Positions 35,407 through 46,296 of a stretch of 64,000 bases of DNA are shown piece after piece; the stretch's first letter is position 1; every line of letters begins with the position of its first letter. A program made the translations under genes and the position numbers. The stretch covers positions 1-64,000 of the forward strand of contig JAJUBI010000006.1 of NCBI GenBank assembly GCA_022419385.1, written 5' to 3'. The DNA is from Paraconiothyrium sp. Pb-2020 (lineage: Eukaryota > Ascomycota > Dothideomycetes > Pleosporales > Didymosphaeriaceae). The notes under the pieces were generated by a model. It was not told the origin of the DNA. It did not search any database and was given only the letters and a program-made list of their open reading frames with translations.

Positions 35407-36163
35407 GTGGCATGTCCGAGTATTATCGATGTCAGTGGAAGGAGTTTTCGTGGCCTTTATGCAATTTTCTATGAGGATAATGAGGAAGCTATGATGGATA
35501 CAGTTTATCACATGTACATCATACAAACATGGCTCAGTATTCATGAGATACACCAATGGCATAGATGACATTTGGTTGTTTTCGACACCCCAAACCTTAC
35601 GTGCAGTGGCTCGATCAACATTGGTATACACTCCTAGCCTGGTCACAACATTCTCATGGCTGTAGACTTGCAATTCATATTCGGGTATAATCATAAACGA
35701 TTCGATATTCAAGTTCGATTCCAAGATCGCAAAGATGAACCTCTAAAATCACTGAGGACCTTGGATGTATGTGCCAAACCCATGCAGAAAATCTATAGCG
35801 GTTTTTAGCAATTACGCGGAGACCCTTTCGTCTTGTACTACCGAAGCTGTAGGAGCTTTTCAAGCTGATGTATTCATTATCGGATAAGTCAAGTTCACAC
35901 CTCGCGATTTTCGCATCCCCGGTTAGCTCATCCAGATTTCTCCTTTTCCTTCTAGGTGTGAAAACGAGCAGATTGAATAACGAGATGAATGAGCTACAAA
36001 TCTCCACATAGTACGAGGAACAGAACTCCCAAGCTATGTTATATTCTTGTGCTAGCTGCTGAAATCCCTGATAACTAAGACATGAACCACCTAGGAATGT
36101 GTGGGTACCACAGATATCTTCTCGCCTTGCCCGTCCTCGTCGGTGCGAAACAGTCCAATACGC
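35407..36163. other. Convergent intergenic region with unrecognised minus-strand frames
   Basis: 757 bp between the monooxygenase and transporter stops. Two overlapping minus-strand frames (36007-35675 and 35724-35392, each 110 residues) together look protein-like in different frames, as if one gene had been shifted. No family is recognised. They may be a small decayed gene. Confidence 0.3.
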
Positions 36164-37837
36164 TTAGAGCACGTAGCGATAGTGAGTTTGCTCGAAATCA
36201 GTGAGGCCCATAAACTTCGCCCTCTCCACTTCCTCGGTTACTTCGGCGGTACCGGACTCGGCCTGAACTCGGTCGCGACGCTTGTTTTCCCTCCAGTTGA
36301 CAAAACGGATGAGCATGAGCACGCATGCCGATGCGCCGTACATGATAGCCATCAAAAGTTTGCCAGTATAGTACTCGGGGGCCTGACTGGACCGGAAAGT
36401 TTGAGGGCCAATCCAGTTACCGGCTCCGTAGGCCAGGATTTGTAGACCATTCACAGTGGCCTTCTTGGTATATCCGAGAGTGTTGTTAGAGATCATGACC
36501 ATGACGAGTCCCCACGAGGCGCCGGCGACGCTAGTCATGTAATAGCCAACAAGCAAACCAGCCTTGGCATCCTGGGGAAGTGCAATCATGAAAATGCCGC
36601 CCACCATGGCGAAGAGAATGGCCATGCACGAGAATATGGATCTATCCCTGTACTTGTCGGAGAGCCATGTGAAAAGGAGCTTGCCACTGAGATCGAAGAC
36701 ACCAGATGGTGCGCCTAGAAGTAAGGCTAGGCGGGGACCGAAGCCGAAAGACTTGATGGTGAGAGAGCCAAAGGTCGTGATACCACCATTGGGGATGTTC
36801 ATGAGGAGGGAGAATAGCACGTAGAGATACGTCCTAGGATCCTTGAAAGCTTCGAAGAACTGGTACCATTGCCAGGTGCGATTTCCCATGCCCTGAAAGT
36901 TGCCTCGGATGCGCTCCACAGCGATAGATTTCTCCTTTTCGTTCAAGAAGCGTGCGTTTAGCACGCTATCAGGCATGAACCAGAAGCAGAAGATACCGGT
37001 GACGGTGGTGATCAAACCCAGCATTAGGAAGAGAATCTTCCAAGGGGCAATAGCAGCGCTTGTAATACCGGATAATCCATAGCCGACAGCAGCCATGATG
37101 ATGAGCGTGATGCCATTACATGAAAGCCAGTAGCCAACACGCCGACCTTGCTCGCCTTGCTTGAACCACATTGAAGTGATGAGGACAAATGCCGGAGTCA
37201 CTGTGGCTTCAAATACACCCAAGAAGAAGCGGACCACAAGGAGGCCGGCATAATTGGAGACGACCGCGTGGAGCGTCAATACAATACCCCAGATGATGAC
37301 ATTGACTGAAGTGTACTTCGCGATGGGCAGGCGACGAAGTAGATACGTAGTGGGAAATCTGTAAAGTGCAACGTTAACGTGTGCCTCGTTGATCGGCCAC
37401 GATGGTAATGTAGTGACCTACTCGTAGAAGATGTAACCGGCGTAGAATATACTGGAGGCCCAACTATATTGCTGGGAGTTGGGATCGAGGTGGGTATCCT
37501 CTCGGATGCCCATCAAAGAGGCATAGTTGAGACTGATCTTGTCTGCAAACTGAATCGCGTAGATCCAGCACATCAAGGGCAGGATGTAGGTATCAATCTT
37601 CCGAAGGACAGACGCCTCCTCCTCGGAACTGAAATGCGCAATTTCGCCGCCAGCCACAGCCATGGCAGGATCAATGTCCTGTGGCGCCATCTTCTCCTGA
37701 AACGAGGCTACGCCGATGCTAGGCACCCTGGAGATTTCAGGTATCCTGCAATCAGGCTCCTTGTGGAGCCCCGCGCCTGGCCGCTCTTTGTGGAGTTCAA
37801 CTTGTTGAGATGGAGACACATGCTCGTTCACTGCCAT
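36164..37837 (-). CDS. ACS-family MFS transporter (allantoate/Dal5-like)
   Basis: Exons 37422-37837 and 36164-37358 (63-nt intron) give 536 residues. A hydrophilic head of about 85 residues precedes helix 1 with LRKIDTYILPLMCWIYAIQFADKISLNYASLMG, the hallmark start of the anion:cation symporter family. This is followed by FYAGYIFYE, RFFLGVFEATVTPAF and GYWLSCNG. The central loop and the second six-helix half are complete. Fungal members import carboxylates and N-containing acids such as allantoate, pantothenate, nicotinate or dipeptides at the plasma membrane. The start at 37837 is preferred to an ATG at 37918. A copy of the shared element lies 370 bp upstream. The gene thus fits as the uptake step of the 21-38 kb catabolic cluster. 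Confidence 0.88.
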
Positions 37838-38206
37838 TGCGGACGTGTCCGTTGGAGTTCGACTGCAGTAACCAGAAGTCGATGTTGCCGACGGTCCGAG
37901 AGGAAGGACAAGTTGCAAAAGGTGCCAGCAAAAGCTAATACGGAGGATGAACCAGGTACAATGGCGCTGGCGGGAAGAGCCCAGGAGATTTACCTATTCA
38001 AGCTGTGACGGTGATTGTCGATTTCTCCAGGTTTCAATGAACGGCACGCCAGACTTTATCTCTTCCCCAATCTTCACCATCGCTTAGCAGCACGCGTTAC
38101 GGCATCCTTCCTTGGTTTCAAGTTGTCGTGGTGGCTGGGCCAGGTCCTCTGCGATATCTGGTATCTAGACGTTATCTTGAAGCGTGCTTGGCGGATGACT
38201 ATCTGA

Positions 38207-38218
38207 TGGAGCTCCACC
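38207..38218. promoter_or_regulatory. Shared palindromic element, copy 4 (transporter promoter)
   Basis: TGGAGCTCCACC, with a perfect 10-nt palindrome TGGAGCTCCA. Tandem half-sites GGTGGAGGTGGAG follow at about 38228-38240. It lies upstream of the ACS transporter. Confidence 0.6.
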
Positions 38219-38341
38219 GCGGGGCGGGTGGAGGTGGAGATAAGGTTCGACACGGAGATACGAGTAATGCACGGCGCAAACACACTACCGACCATAACCC
38301 CACAAGCATACCTTCCTTCCACTCTTCTTCACTATAGCACC

Positions 38342-39920
38342 TCACTCCCAATCATCCCACAGACTCTTGTCCTCTCCATCTTTCCCAACAGACCAACTTT
38401 CGTCAACATCGGTTCCATTAGACCGTGTTGACCATTGGTCCGGATCGGTGCTATTATTAAATAGTACCATGGCATTGCTAGCAGCTAAAGGACCTTCCGT
38501 CGTCCATTGCGGTCTCCCAGCCACAATGTCGATTTCCCATCCTTGTGACACTTCGTAATTCGACCTTGTAGTCTTTGTACATCTCATCATACTTCTAATC
38601 CCATTTATAGGCCATAGCATCGCGCAGACTATTGACCTGGCCGTCTTTGTGCAATTGCGCCCAAGGCTTGTGGCATGGAATTGTGATCCCTTTGCATGAC
38701 TTGAGCACAAGTAATGCGCGTGAAAAGTTTCTCGATCGGGAAACCGGCCAGTGTGGCTTCGCCAGAGTCAAAGGGCATTCTTTCCGTTGATCGGGGCCGG
38801 AGCGTTAGGGTAGATTTTTTATTCATTTGGACGCGGTCGTTTGATAAGTTGTACAGTTCGTGCGCGTCTTGGTGGCAGTGCACTGTATATGAGATATCGT
38901 AACCTTTGCCGACAATGCGGAGGGAATTGTATGAATTGACGAATTCGCCCTTAGGGTGGTTACCGTTGATCATGTTTGACTGTGATCAAAGAATATTAGT
39001 AACTTGCGGAGATACGTAACGCTCAAGAGAGACTCAGAATGAACGAAGCACCCTCCCAAAATTCCACGTTAGCATACTCATCGGCATCACTGCTCTCTCT
39101 CGTGGTCAAGTCTGCATCTGTGATTGGTATATTCCCGCCATCAAAGTCGGCACGTTGCTCAATCTCTGCCATATCCAATTTTGTGGGCGAAAGGTCAACG
39201 TGAGCAGTCACGATGGATGTTTTTCTTCCCGCCGGAACCCCCGGTCCACGAAGTATGAAAGTTACGTTTGTGATTTCTTTGAACAAAAACTTCTTGCCAG
39301 ATCCGAGCCGGTACTGTCCTAGATGGAAACCGTTGTCACTACTATAGATGATATACGTGTTTTTGAGCTTGCCGCTGTCCTTCAGAGTGTTATAGATTTC
39401 CTCTACAATCTCGTCGACCGTGAAAAGGGCTTCGGTGCGGGATTGATCGTGGTCGTTGAGTTCTTTCTCTTGATGATCGTTCATTGGTCGAGGTCGCACA
39501 CTTTATTGACACCTGATCTCTTTCATTCGTTAGGCAACTTCATTTCCTTCAAAAGAGAGTCAAAGGAAGGATTAAAATACCCTTTGAGGATTGATTTCGT
39601 CTGCAGGGGGAATATGAGTATTGGGTAGAGTACCCTTGTACTTCTTTTCCGGCACTTGGAGGCCCATGATTCTTCCCAGTCTGAACGTGCGGTGTAATCG
39701 GTGTAATAGCAAGAAAGAAAGGTTCATCTTGCTCAACAGCTTTCTCTAACCACCGGGAGGCGTATGCACCAACCATGGTTGTGCTATAATGGCCCTCAAA
39801 TGATTTGTCAATCTTATTTGGGTGGGTCCAGTTGCTTACATTGACGTGCTGAAAAGACGGGTTATAGTACTGGTACGTCCCTCCTCCACATAGAAGTTGC
39901 TGCAAGCTTGAGTTAACCAT
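38342..39920 (-). pseudogene. Arylsulfatase, 5'-truncated and frameshifted
   Basis: Pieces of a type I sulfatase lie in order on the minus strand: GGTYQYYNPSFQ and FFLAITPITPHVQTG (39549-39920); VDEIVEEIYNTLKDSG, the family signature YSSDNGFHLGQYRLGSGK and HVDLSPT (39023-39499); the DISYTVHCHQDAHELYNL segment (38629-38973); and the C-terminal GRPQW segment (38342-38580). The first third, with the CxPSR motif that is converted to the catalytic formylglycine, is absent. The homology stops at about 39920, where AT-rich DNA begins. There are frame changes after HVQTGKNH (about 39650) and at least one stop near 39530. The gene cannot make an active sulfatase. Only one intron-like gap between the later blocks looks like genuine splicing. 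Confidence 0.85.
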
Positions 39921-39959
39921 ATCAACGCTTAGGCAATCCTCGGTTAAAGCGGGGCGTAG

Positions 39960-40235
39960 TACTTATCGCTTTAGTCCATTCTTTTACTATTATCTTTCTA
40001 TTTCTAGTTTCCTTACTTATTTAATTATATAGATTCTGTAATGAATAATATGTCTTATAACTATACTCTCTTAACTAAATTAGAAAATACTTATTATTAT
40101 TGTTTAACTTTTATTTTACAAGTTAATCTATCTATCCTATTTAACTTAATAGTATAATAAAGTATTAATATAATTGTAAGTTCCTTACTAGACTGGAATC
40201 TTCTATTGTCTTTAAGCGCTTACTTAATTAGGAAC
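39960..40235. repeat. AT-rich, RIP-like block
   Basis: About 275 bp of roughly 75-80% A+T, with TA-rich runs, almost no CpG and no open frames. It is sharply bounded on both sides by normal composition. This is typical of short remnants of RIP-mutated transposons in ascomycetes. It coincides with the lost 5' end of the sulfatase. Confidence 0.7.
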
Positions 40236-41318
40236 TAACAAGACCGTATAACAGTGACTTCTTTCGAGAAATTTCTAAACCAGCCTCATACGAGCGAATC
40301 TACAGTTTTGGGCTCTACCGCACCCTTTTTGCGCAGATCGCGCGCTCGTATGTCCCGGGAAATTTCTCAGCTGCTGAGGGCTCACAATATAACAACGTTC
40401 GTGGTATTGGACACCTCTATGAGAGGATGTCGAGTTGAGATAGTGTATCTTGTCTAGGGGAGTGCGTCGCTGCATCAAGGGGAGCAGTCAGAGAATCCCA
40501 GATAGAATGTTCAACGCGGCGAAAACGCAGCTGGCAGGCGGCGAGATTTGGAATCTACTCGAACAGGATCTTTAGGTTTTGGATCAGAAAGGGATTAATT
40601 GTGTCAATCCATATTAAGATCGTCTTGTAAGATGGGTGCTTAACATCTGTCCCGGTAGGACGGGCCATCCGGTGTCGCGAGCCATAAACCCTGGTACATA
40701 TTTTCCAAGTCTCCGTAAAGTTGCATTGGGTTCAAAAATCGCTTTATTTCTGATGAAATACTAAAACTTTCGCAGCTTTGGCGCATTATTATATTCCCAA
40801 TATCAAATATCACCTTCGCGTCGTCGTCGTCTCACTAATGTTACAGACAACATCTCATGAACGTTACCTATGTTATCATCCGAGGTGCCTGTCATCACAT
40901 CACCATGGAAGTCTTGAGACGTCCGATGGCTGTATATTATATTATACTGACCATATGACCTTATTACTAGGCTGTATATTATTATCATCCTTGTGGCGGC
41001 TGGCAGGGGTTTAGTATGCAGCGACGCCACGTCGGTCGGTATTTCCCGATTAGGGCAATGTAAACTTTGTCAGAAGCCCCCCAATATTTGACCCAATTGG
41101 ATGCCGGTATGGTTACCAGTATTGTTACAGAATCGAAACTCTAATCTAGTAGTGTGTGGTTTGACTATTGGACGAACCTATTATTGGCTAAGGCCAAGAC
41201 ACCCCCACCTGCGAAGAGCACGAGTTGACGCTATAACTTCTCAGGATGCCCAGAAGCTCGATCAATCTCCGCCCAACAATTCCCACAAACTGTACGGTCT
41301 TGCTCTTCGTCATCGATA
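40236..41318. other. Intergenic region, nothing recognised
   Basis: About 1.1 kb between the AT-rich block and the T5orf172 gene. Short frames on both strands have no recognisable motif. A 5' exon of the T5orf172 gene could lie here but was not found. Confidence 0.35.
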
Positions 41319-42410
41319 GTGTCATTGCGCGCGGTGCTTCTGATACTCTTCCACGCACGTAGCCGGAGAATGGTCGTCTTACCTAGTCTGCAACACTTTC
41401 CGTCCTTTGCGGATGTTCGCGCTGGCCTCACGCATAAGACATGTCAGTGCATCTGGTACCTATCCGGAAAACGACGGTATTGTTTGGTGCGCACCGAGGC
41501 ATCAAAAATAGGCTTCCTTCTTGAGCTCACGAGCCAGGTGGACTCGCGAAAATCGTGCACATTGAGAATACTTTCGGAAATTGCAGAACTCAGCTGTTGT
41601 GCTCGTCATCATCGCAACGCGATCTGGGGAAGTGATCTCTCAAAGAGCTTGGCGCATCGATGGCAGCAGGAACTGCAGAGCGACCTATCTGAGACAGTGT
41701 TCGAAGGTGCAGTCAAAATAGAGTGTGAGCACTCTCCCCGCTGCAGTACGGCAGAAGGCAATGAAGAAGCCAAAAACAAGTTGGAGCTGGTCGCGTTCTC
41801 ACCACACATACCATTTGAAAGAGACACGCTGCGATCTACCTTGCTCTCACAGATCGAACCTAAGGCAAGCAAGATAGGGTCTGTGTACGCCTTCACTTAT
41901 TTGGATAGGGCTTTCGATGGGATGATCAAGATCGGACATACGAGTAGATCAATCGATCTTCGCATGAAGGAATGGGCTGGTTGAGGTCATGGGCGACCAA
42001 ATCTCCTGAAGTCCTTTAGCAAAGTACGCCATCCGGAAAGAGTTGAATTTCTGACTCATTTCCAGCTGGTTGAGGACTGGCATGCGATGCGATGGTGCAA
42101 ATATCATGAACAGTCTCACACTGAATGGTTCAAGACTAGTGTCAGTGCGGTGTCTCAAGTCGTCCAGGCTTGGATATTATGGATAGAGCGTGCGAATCCG
42201 TATGACAGGCGTGGTAATCTCAAGTCTCTCTGGAGAGGTATCATCGACTTCCTCTCCGAGTATGAGATTATGATCACAGCAGAGCTGATGGTGCAGATAC
42301 AAGAAATCGAGGCTGGAATCGTTAGTGTTGCTAGCTTTTTTGATGATGAGTTACTGCGTCAAGAACGTTTGGATTTGGGACATTTCTGTGTAAAGAAAGA
42401 GGAAAAGTGA
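41319..42410 (+). pseudogene. T5orf172 / Mug113-like protein with an in-frame stop
   Basis: One continuous frame of 363 codons interrupted by a single TGA at 41982-41984. The N-terminal half has a Cys-rich segment (CQCIWYLSGKRRYC ... CCARHHR). The T5orf172 (GIY-YIG-related) core is GSVYAFTYLDRAFDGMIKIGHTSRSIDLRMKEWAG, and after the stop the same frame continues GHGRPNLLKSF, ERVEFLTHFQL, HAMRWC, HTEWF. In this family the core usually reads W..xCGH, so the TGA falls at the conserved cysteine codon (TGC/TGT to TGA, one base). The remainder is open with no frameshift, so the lesion is young, or the call is an error. Without read-through the product loses the zinc-like Cys/His cluster. Function of the family in fungi is poorly known. 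Confidence 0.75.
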
Positions 42411-44202
42411 ATGGCTGACCAAACATTGTTAAAAACGTATGCGTCGTTTCATCATTTCATCCTTGATAATAGCTATGGAATCTCATGCCCTTCCACATCG
42501 AATGACTACGTTGTGCTCTATGAGTCATACATCCTACACGTCAATACCTGCCTTCACATTTGGGACTAATCGATGTGCTTTTCCCATGGCCTTTCTGGAG
42601 AGTCTTTGAGGAAAGAGCTCGACCGCCATTTTGCACCAAGCTTGAACTGGCACTCAATTTCCCAGCTGTGAATTCTTAGTCGCTCGGAGATCTTATGGGA
42701 AGCGTAGAAATCCTCCGTTACCTTTGGGATGCAACATCGGTCGATTACATGACCGTCTATTACGTCTATCAGGGCACTTAGGCACTTAGAGGGACTTCAT
42801 AGGACTCGTCCACCCTCAAACACGATAATGTCGGTAGAGATGTGAATTTCATTAACGTCCCTTGAAAAAACCTTCTCGGGTAACGGGTTTATGAATCTGA
42901 GCTGCAATAAATAGTGTCTTTTCGGGGTTGGAGAAATCGGAAGGTTTCAACCACTTTGATCTTTGGTAGTGACCTAGTGCAGCGCTACTAAGGCAAGATT
43001 CACCTGTGGCTCATTGATCGAGGAAAGAATGGCTATACCGTCATGACTTCGACGTAGCTCGGCCGCTCAGAGACCTGACCAAGGGCCATGGCTACGTGCT
43101 GGCGGATGACTTTTGTGATCTCGTTGGAAAGCATGAGACGAAGCTCTTCGCATTCGGTCTCGCTTTGAAGTTGGTAGACTCGCTCTTCCACGCTGCTTTG
43201 ATGATGGCATATTTGATGATAAGATTGTGCCAATAATCTGTCAGAAAGGTGGTTGATCACTATTTAGAATATTATTCGGAGTGGAGGCGACTAAGGCTCG
43301 GTGGTTCAGCGATGCAAGAGCGGACCTAGTAGATTGCTTACCACGAGAGAAACAGCATGTCAGAGCGCGGTAGCTCAATGCCAAGCAGCAGCAAAGCGCA
43401 TGATTGCGGCACAGCTCCTAGAAGTTTCCAGACTGCGCCACATCTGCCCACGGGGAATGTTGTACCATGCAATTAGACTCCGTAAATTACGTTCTTGATA
43501 CGTGCTTAGCTCAGCTCTTATTCGTGGGTTGATAAACGCTAAAATTTCATCTTGCCCTACCTCTAATCTCTGTGCCTATGCTATCACACTTTTCTATGGG
43601 ATTTCCATCTTCAAGTCTATAGAGAAGATTTTCTCGCTATGGCTTATTTTCTTGTATCTTCACGTCTTGATTGAACGCTTTCGAACGCCATGATCCATGA
43701 GGAACGTCGAAAGCGGAAACGGACTGCGCTAATGAAACGATTAGCAGGCACACACCCCGCGATCAAACATATATTAGCGTGTGTTGAAGAAGGGCAATTA
43801 CGGAATATAGATTAGGCAACACAGATTTTATATATTTGCGAAAGAGCGAGCGTAGATGCTTCGGAATCATCGCGGCTCGTCACACCAGTTAGCTCCTTGC
43901 ACCGGGACAGATGTTAGAGGCTAAAAAAGCACGTGCCGAACAACGAAGTATAGTGAACTTCTCACTGTATATATAGAAGATAAGCGCTAGTACTAGACAG
44001 GTCATCCTTTCTAGACATCTTTTACTGACGGTCAGCGGAGCCTAAGTGCTCTTGGGTATCTATGCATGCTGTTATACTTGCACGCTAATTGAAAGGCCAT
44101 CAGTAAGAACATGCACCCACGTACGATGGACACGCTCACGCATAAATAAGGTGAGTTTAATTTTACTATTCCTCTATAGAACAAAAAAACAACACAAAAC
44201 GC
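42411..44202. other. Gene-poor interval with fragments
   Basis: 1.8 kb without a complete gene. A minus-strand frame at 43033-43260 (75 residues) and a plus-strand stretch from 43690 (a basic RRKRKR segment, then HPAIKHILACVEEGQLRNI, a stop, and further in-frame text) are protein-like but unrecognised, possibly transposon remains. Confidence 0.3.
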
Positions 44203-45342
44203 TCAAGCAGCATGACGCCTAAGCTCAAACTCCTCCATGTCAGGATTAACCTGACTCGTCACAGACACATTCGTCGTCTTCAGCACCCCCGAATATTTCT
44301 TCCCTAGCCCTTTCGGAGCCCGCGAGTTGTGGATGTAGTGGTAGTCGTCCAGCTTGACGAAGTGCTCGGGTCGCCGGCGGCGGCCTCGGCCGTGCCATCG
44401 GTCCTCTCATCGGAGCCGGTCAACTTCGAGCGGCTCGAGAAGCGGCTTAGGACTGAGAGCGACTTGGTGAGTAGAGGGCGGGAGCGTGGGCAGGGTGGCG
44501 GCCATTTGGTACATTGCGGGTTCGATGATGGACCAGCGCATGGTGGAGGCGCCGTGGTAGGAGGGGTCGGAGCGGATGTCGGTAGTTACGAAGACGATTA
44601 GGCGGATGATGGCGGTTATGATTCCACTGCGGTAGTTAGCGGACATATTCTGACAAGATCGATGTTTGTTTTTTGGTAGACTTACACGCCGCCTAGAACA
44701 AAGGTGGCTAGCAGGCCGATCTTGGTACTCTTAGGCACGTCCAGCTTCCATAGAGGCCACATGGGCAGCAAAATGATAGCAGCGTCGGAGACGAGGTTGG
44801 GAATGCTGAAATAGGTGTAAGATGCGTTGGTGTTAATGCAGTGACCGCCGGGGATTGTTTTGTTCCAGTTAAACGCGAAGGGGCGGCATTCAAAGGCCCA
44901 GGACAGGAATCCAGCGAGGAAAGTCGCGACGACAAAGGCCCCGGCGAAGTAGGATAACCGCCGTACCGGATTCACGAATAGTCGGATGTAGAGCGACAGG
45001 ACGGCGAGCTTGGGGAACATGACTGAGGCGAGGTACACCATTTCTTCCGCTTTGAACAATTTTGCCAACATGATGCCTTCCTCCATGTTAAGGGTCAAGA
45101 CGTGTCGACCCATACCACCAAACTTGATCATGACTATCTGCAATCAGTTTGGCGATTGTTTCTGTCGGCTGTAATGACTTACGAATGGAGAGAACAGCAT
45201 TGCCCACGAAAAATATATAGCCGAGAGGCATGAAGAATGTCATCTCGATGCCCTCGATATGCTTGACCTTTGCGTATCTCGATGCGTAGAACAGTATCAA
45301 TACGAGAGTTTGAATCACGATGAATGCGATGGCGACGTTCAT
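44203..45342 (-). pseudogene. Fungal rhodopsin-like (SAT4-type) membrane protein, C-terminal frame disturbance
   Basis: Three exons (45183-45342, 44686-45133, 44203-44626) with GTAAGT-type donors and CTAAC branch points give a frame of about 343 residues. Seven-helix fungal rhodopsin-domain landmarks are GGMGRHVLTL, FPKLAVLSLYIRLF, SWAFECRPFAFNWNK, NTNASYTYFSIPNLVSDAAIILLPM and MRWSIIEPAMYQMAATLP. After TLP the expected RPLLTKSLSVLSRF lies one base out, and a TGA appears in the original frame at about 44397. The original frame resumes at VKLDDYHYIHNSRAPKG and runs to the stop at 44203. Two opposite single-base changes would explain this. The membrane domain itself is intact. An upstream ATG at 45396 is possible. 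The family is of unknown function and is often found near secondary-metabolite genes. Confidence 0.75.
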
Positions 45343-46296
45343 CAGCTCAGCCCCAGCCCTCGTAGGGGCGAGCGCCGCCCTGGCTGCCGGTGGCATGACT
45401 GGAGAGGCACACAGCGACAGCAGCGAAGCTTCAGCGTCGTAAAAGAATGCGTGAACGATATCTCGCTTGCAAAGAGGAGTTCCTTCGAGGCCCAGGTGAC
45501 TGACAGATGGCGTTCTCGCGGGTTTTTGGTTGGCAGATTGACCCCGAGTCTTATGCAGCTAGCCGCCCGCCCTCCCTCGTGCCTTGCCGTTTCGACGGGG
45601 TGTGAACGCCATATCCGATCTACGTTACGGACTGCACGATCCCTGAGGGCCTGACCCAAGGCGATGCGACCTATCGGGCGTCGAGGGGACGACTTGCCTG
45701 CTCCAGCCTCGAAAGGTAGGTCAGATTGCGTCAATGTCAGCGGCCTCCGAAGCACATGGTGCGGTGCCCTTGGCTATGCAAGCGTGGCGTTGCGACGACC
45801 GATAACCAGATGTGCCGTACGAAAGCCTGGCGTACTACCCACAGGCCGGTTGGGTGTGGTTGGGTCCACACGGCTTACACTTGGCGTACCAATCAGCGTC
45901 CGCCCCAACATTGTCTTGATAGACAGGTTGCCAAAACGGTCACGGAGCATGTACGTCGCCCTAGCCGCGATTGGCGGCTTAACTTGCCCTAGCAGTCGTG
46001 TGTAATATAAGATGCATGTGCGAGTAAGAGAAAATAACGGTAACTGCTCCTTGGCATGAATATGCAGAGTCGCTAAAAACAGCGCAATCGCGGCGGGTTT
46101 CATATGAATTGAACCATGGTCCAGAACGCTATTTTTGAAAATGTAGTATTTTTACTATCCCAGACTGTACTGAAGGACCGCGGTGTTTACTTGATTCGAG
46201 CATGTCAACATCTGCGTCGCGAAACTCCGGTCCATTGTTCTACTCGGCGAGAACGCAAAGCTGAGTGCATCTCCTCCTGGTGGTGCTGGCGCATAT
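45343..46296. other. Intergenic region upstream of the rhodopsin-like gene
   Basis: About 950 bp, GC-leaning. It contains several overlapping short frames on both strands but no recognisable protein. It holds the promoter of the rhodopsin-like gene and the 3' end of the beta-lactamase-like gene. Confidence 0.4.

Noticed and set aside
41982..41984. Selenocysteine read-through of the TGA in the T5orf172 gene
   Set aside because: Ascomycete fungi lack selenocysteine machinery; the codon aligns with an ordinary conserved cysteine, so a nonsense mutation or base error is simpler.
44329..44601. Plus-strand 90-codon frame opposite the rhodopsin-like gene
   Set aside because: Shadow of the Ser/Thr-rich C-terminal region on the other strand.
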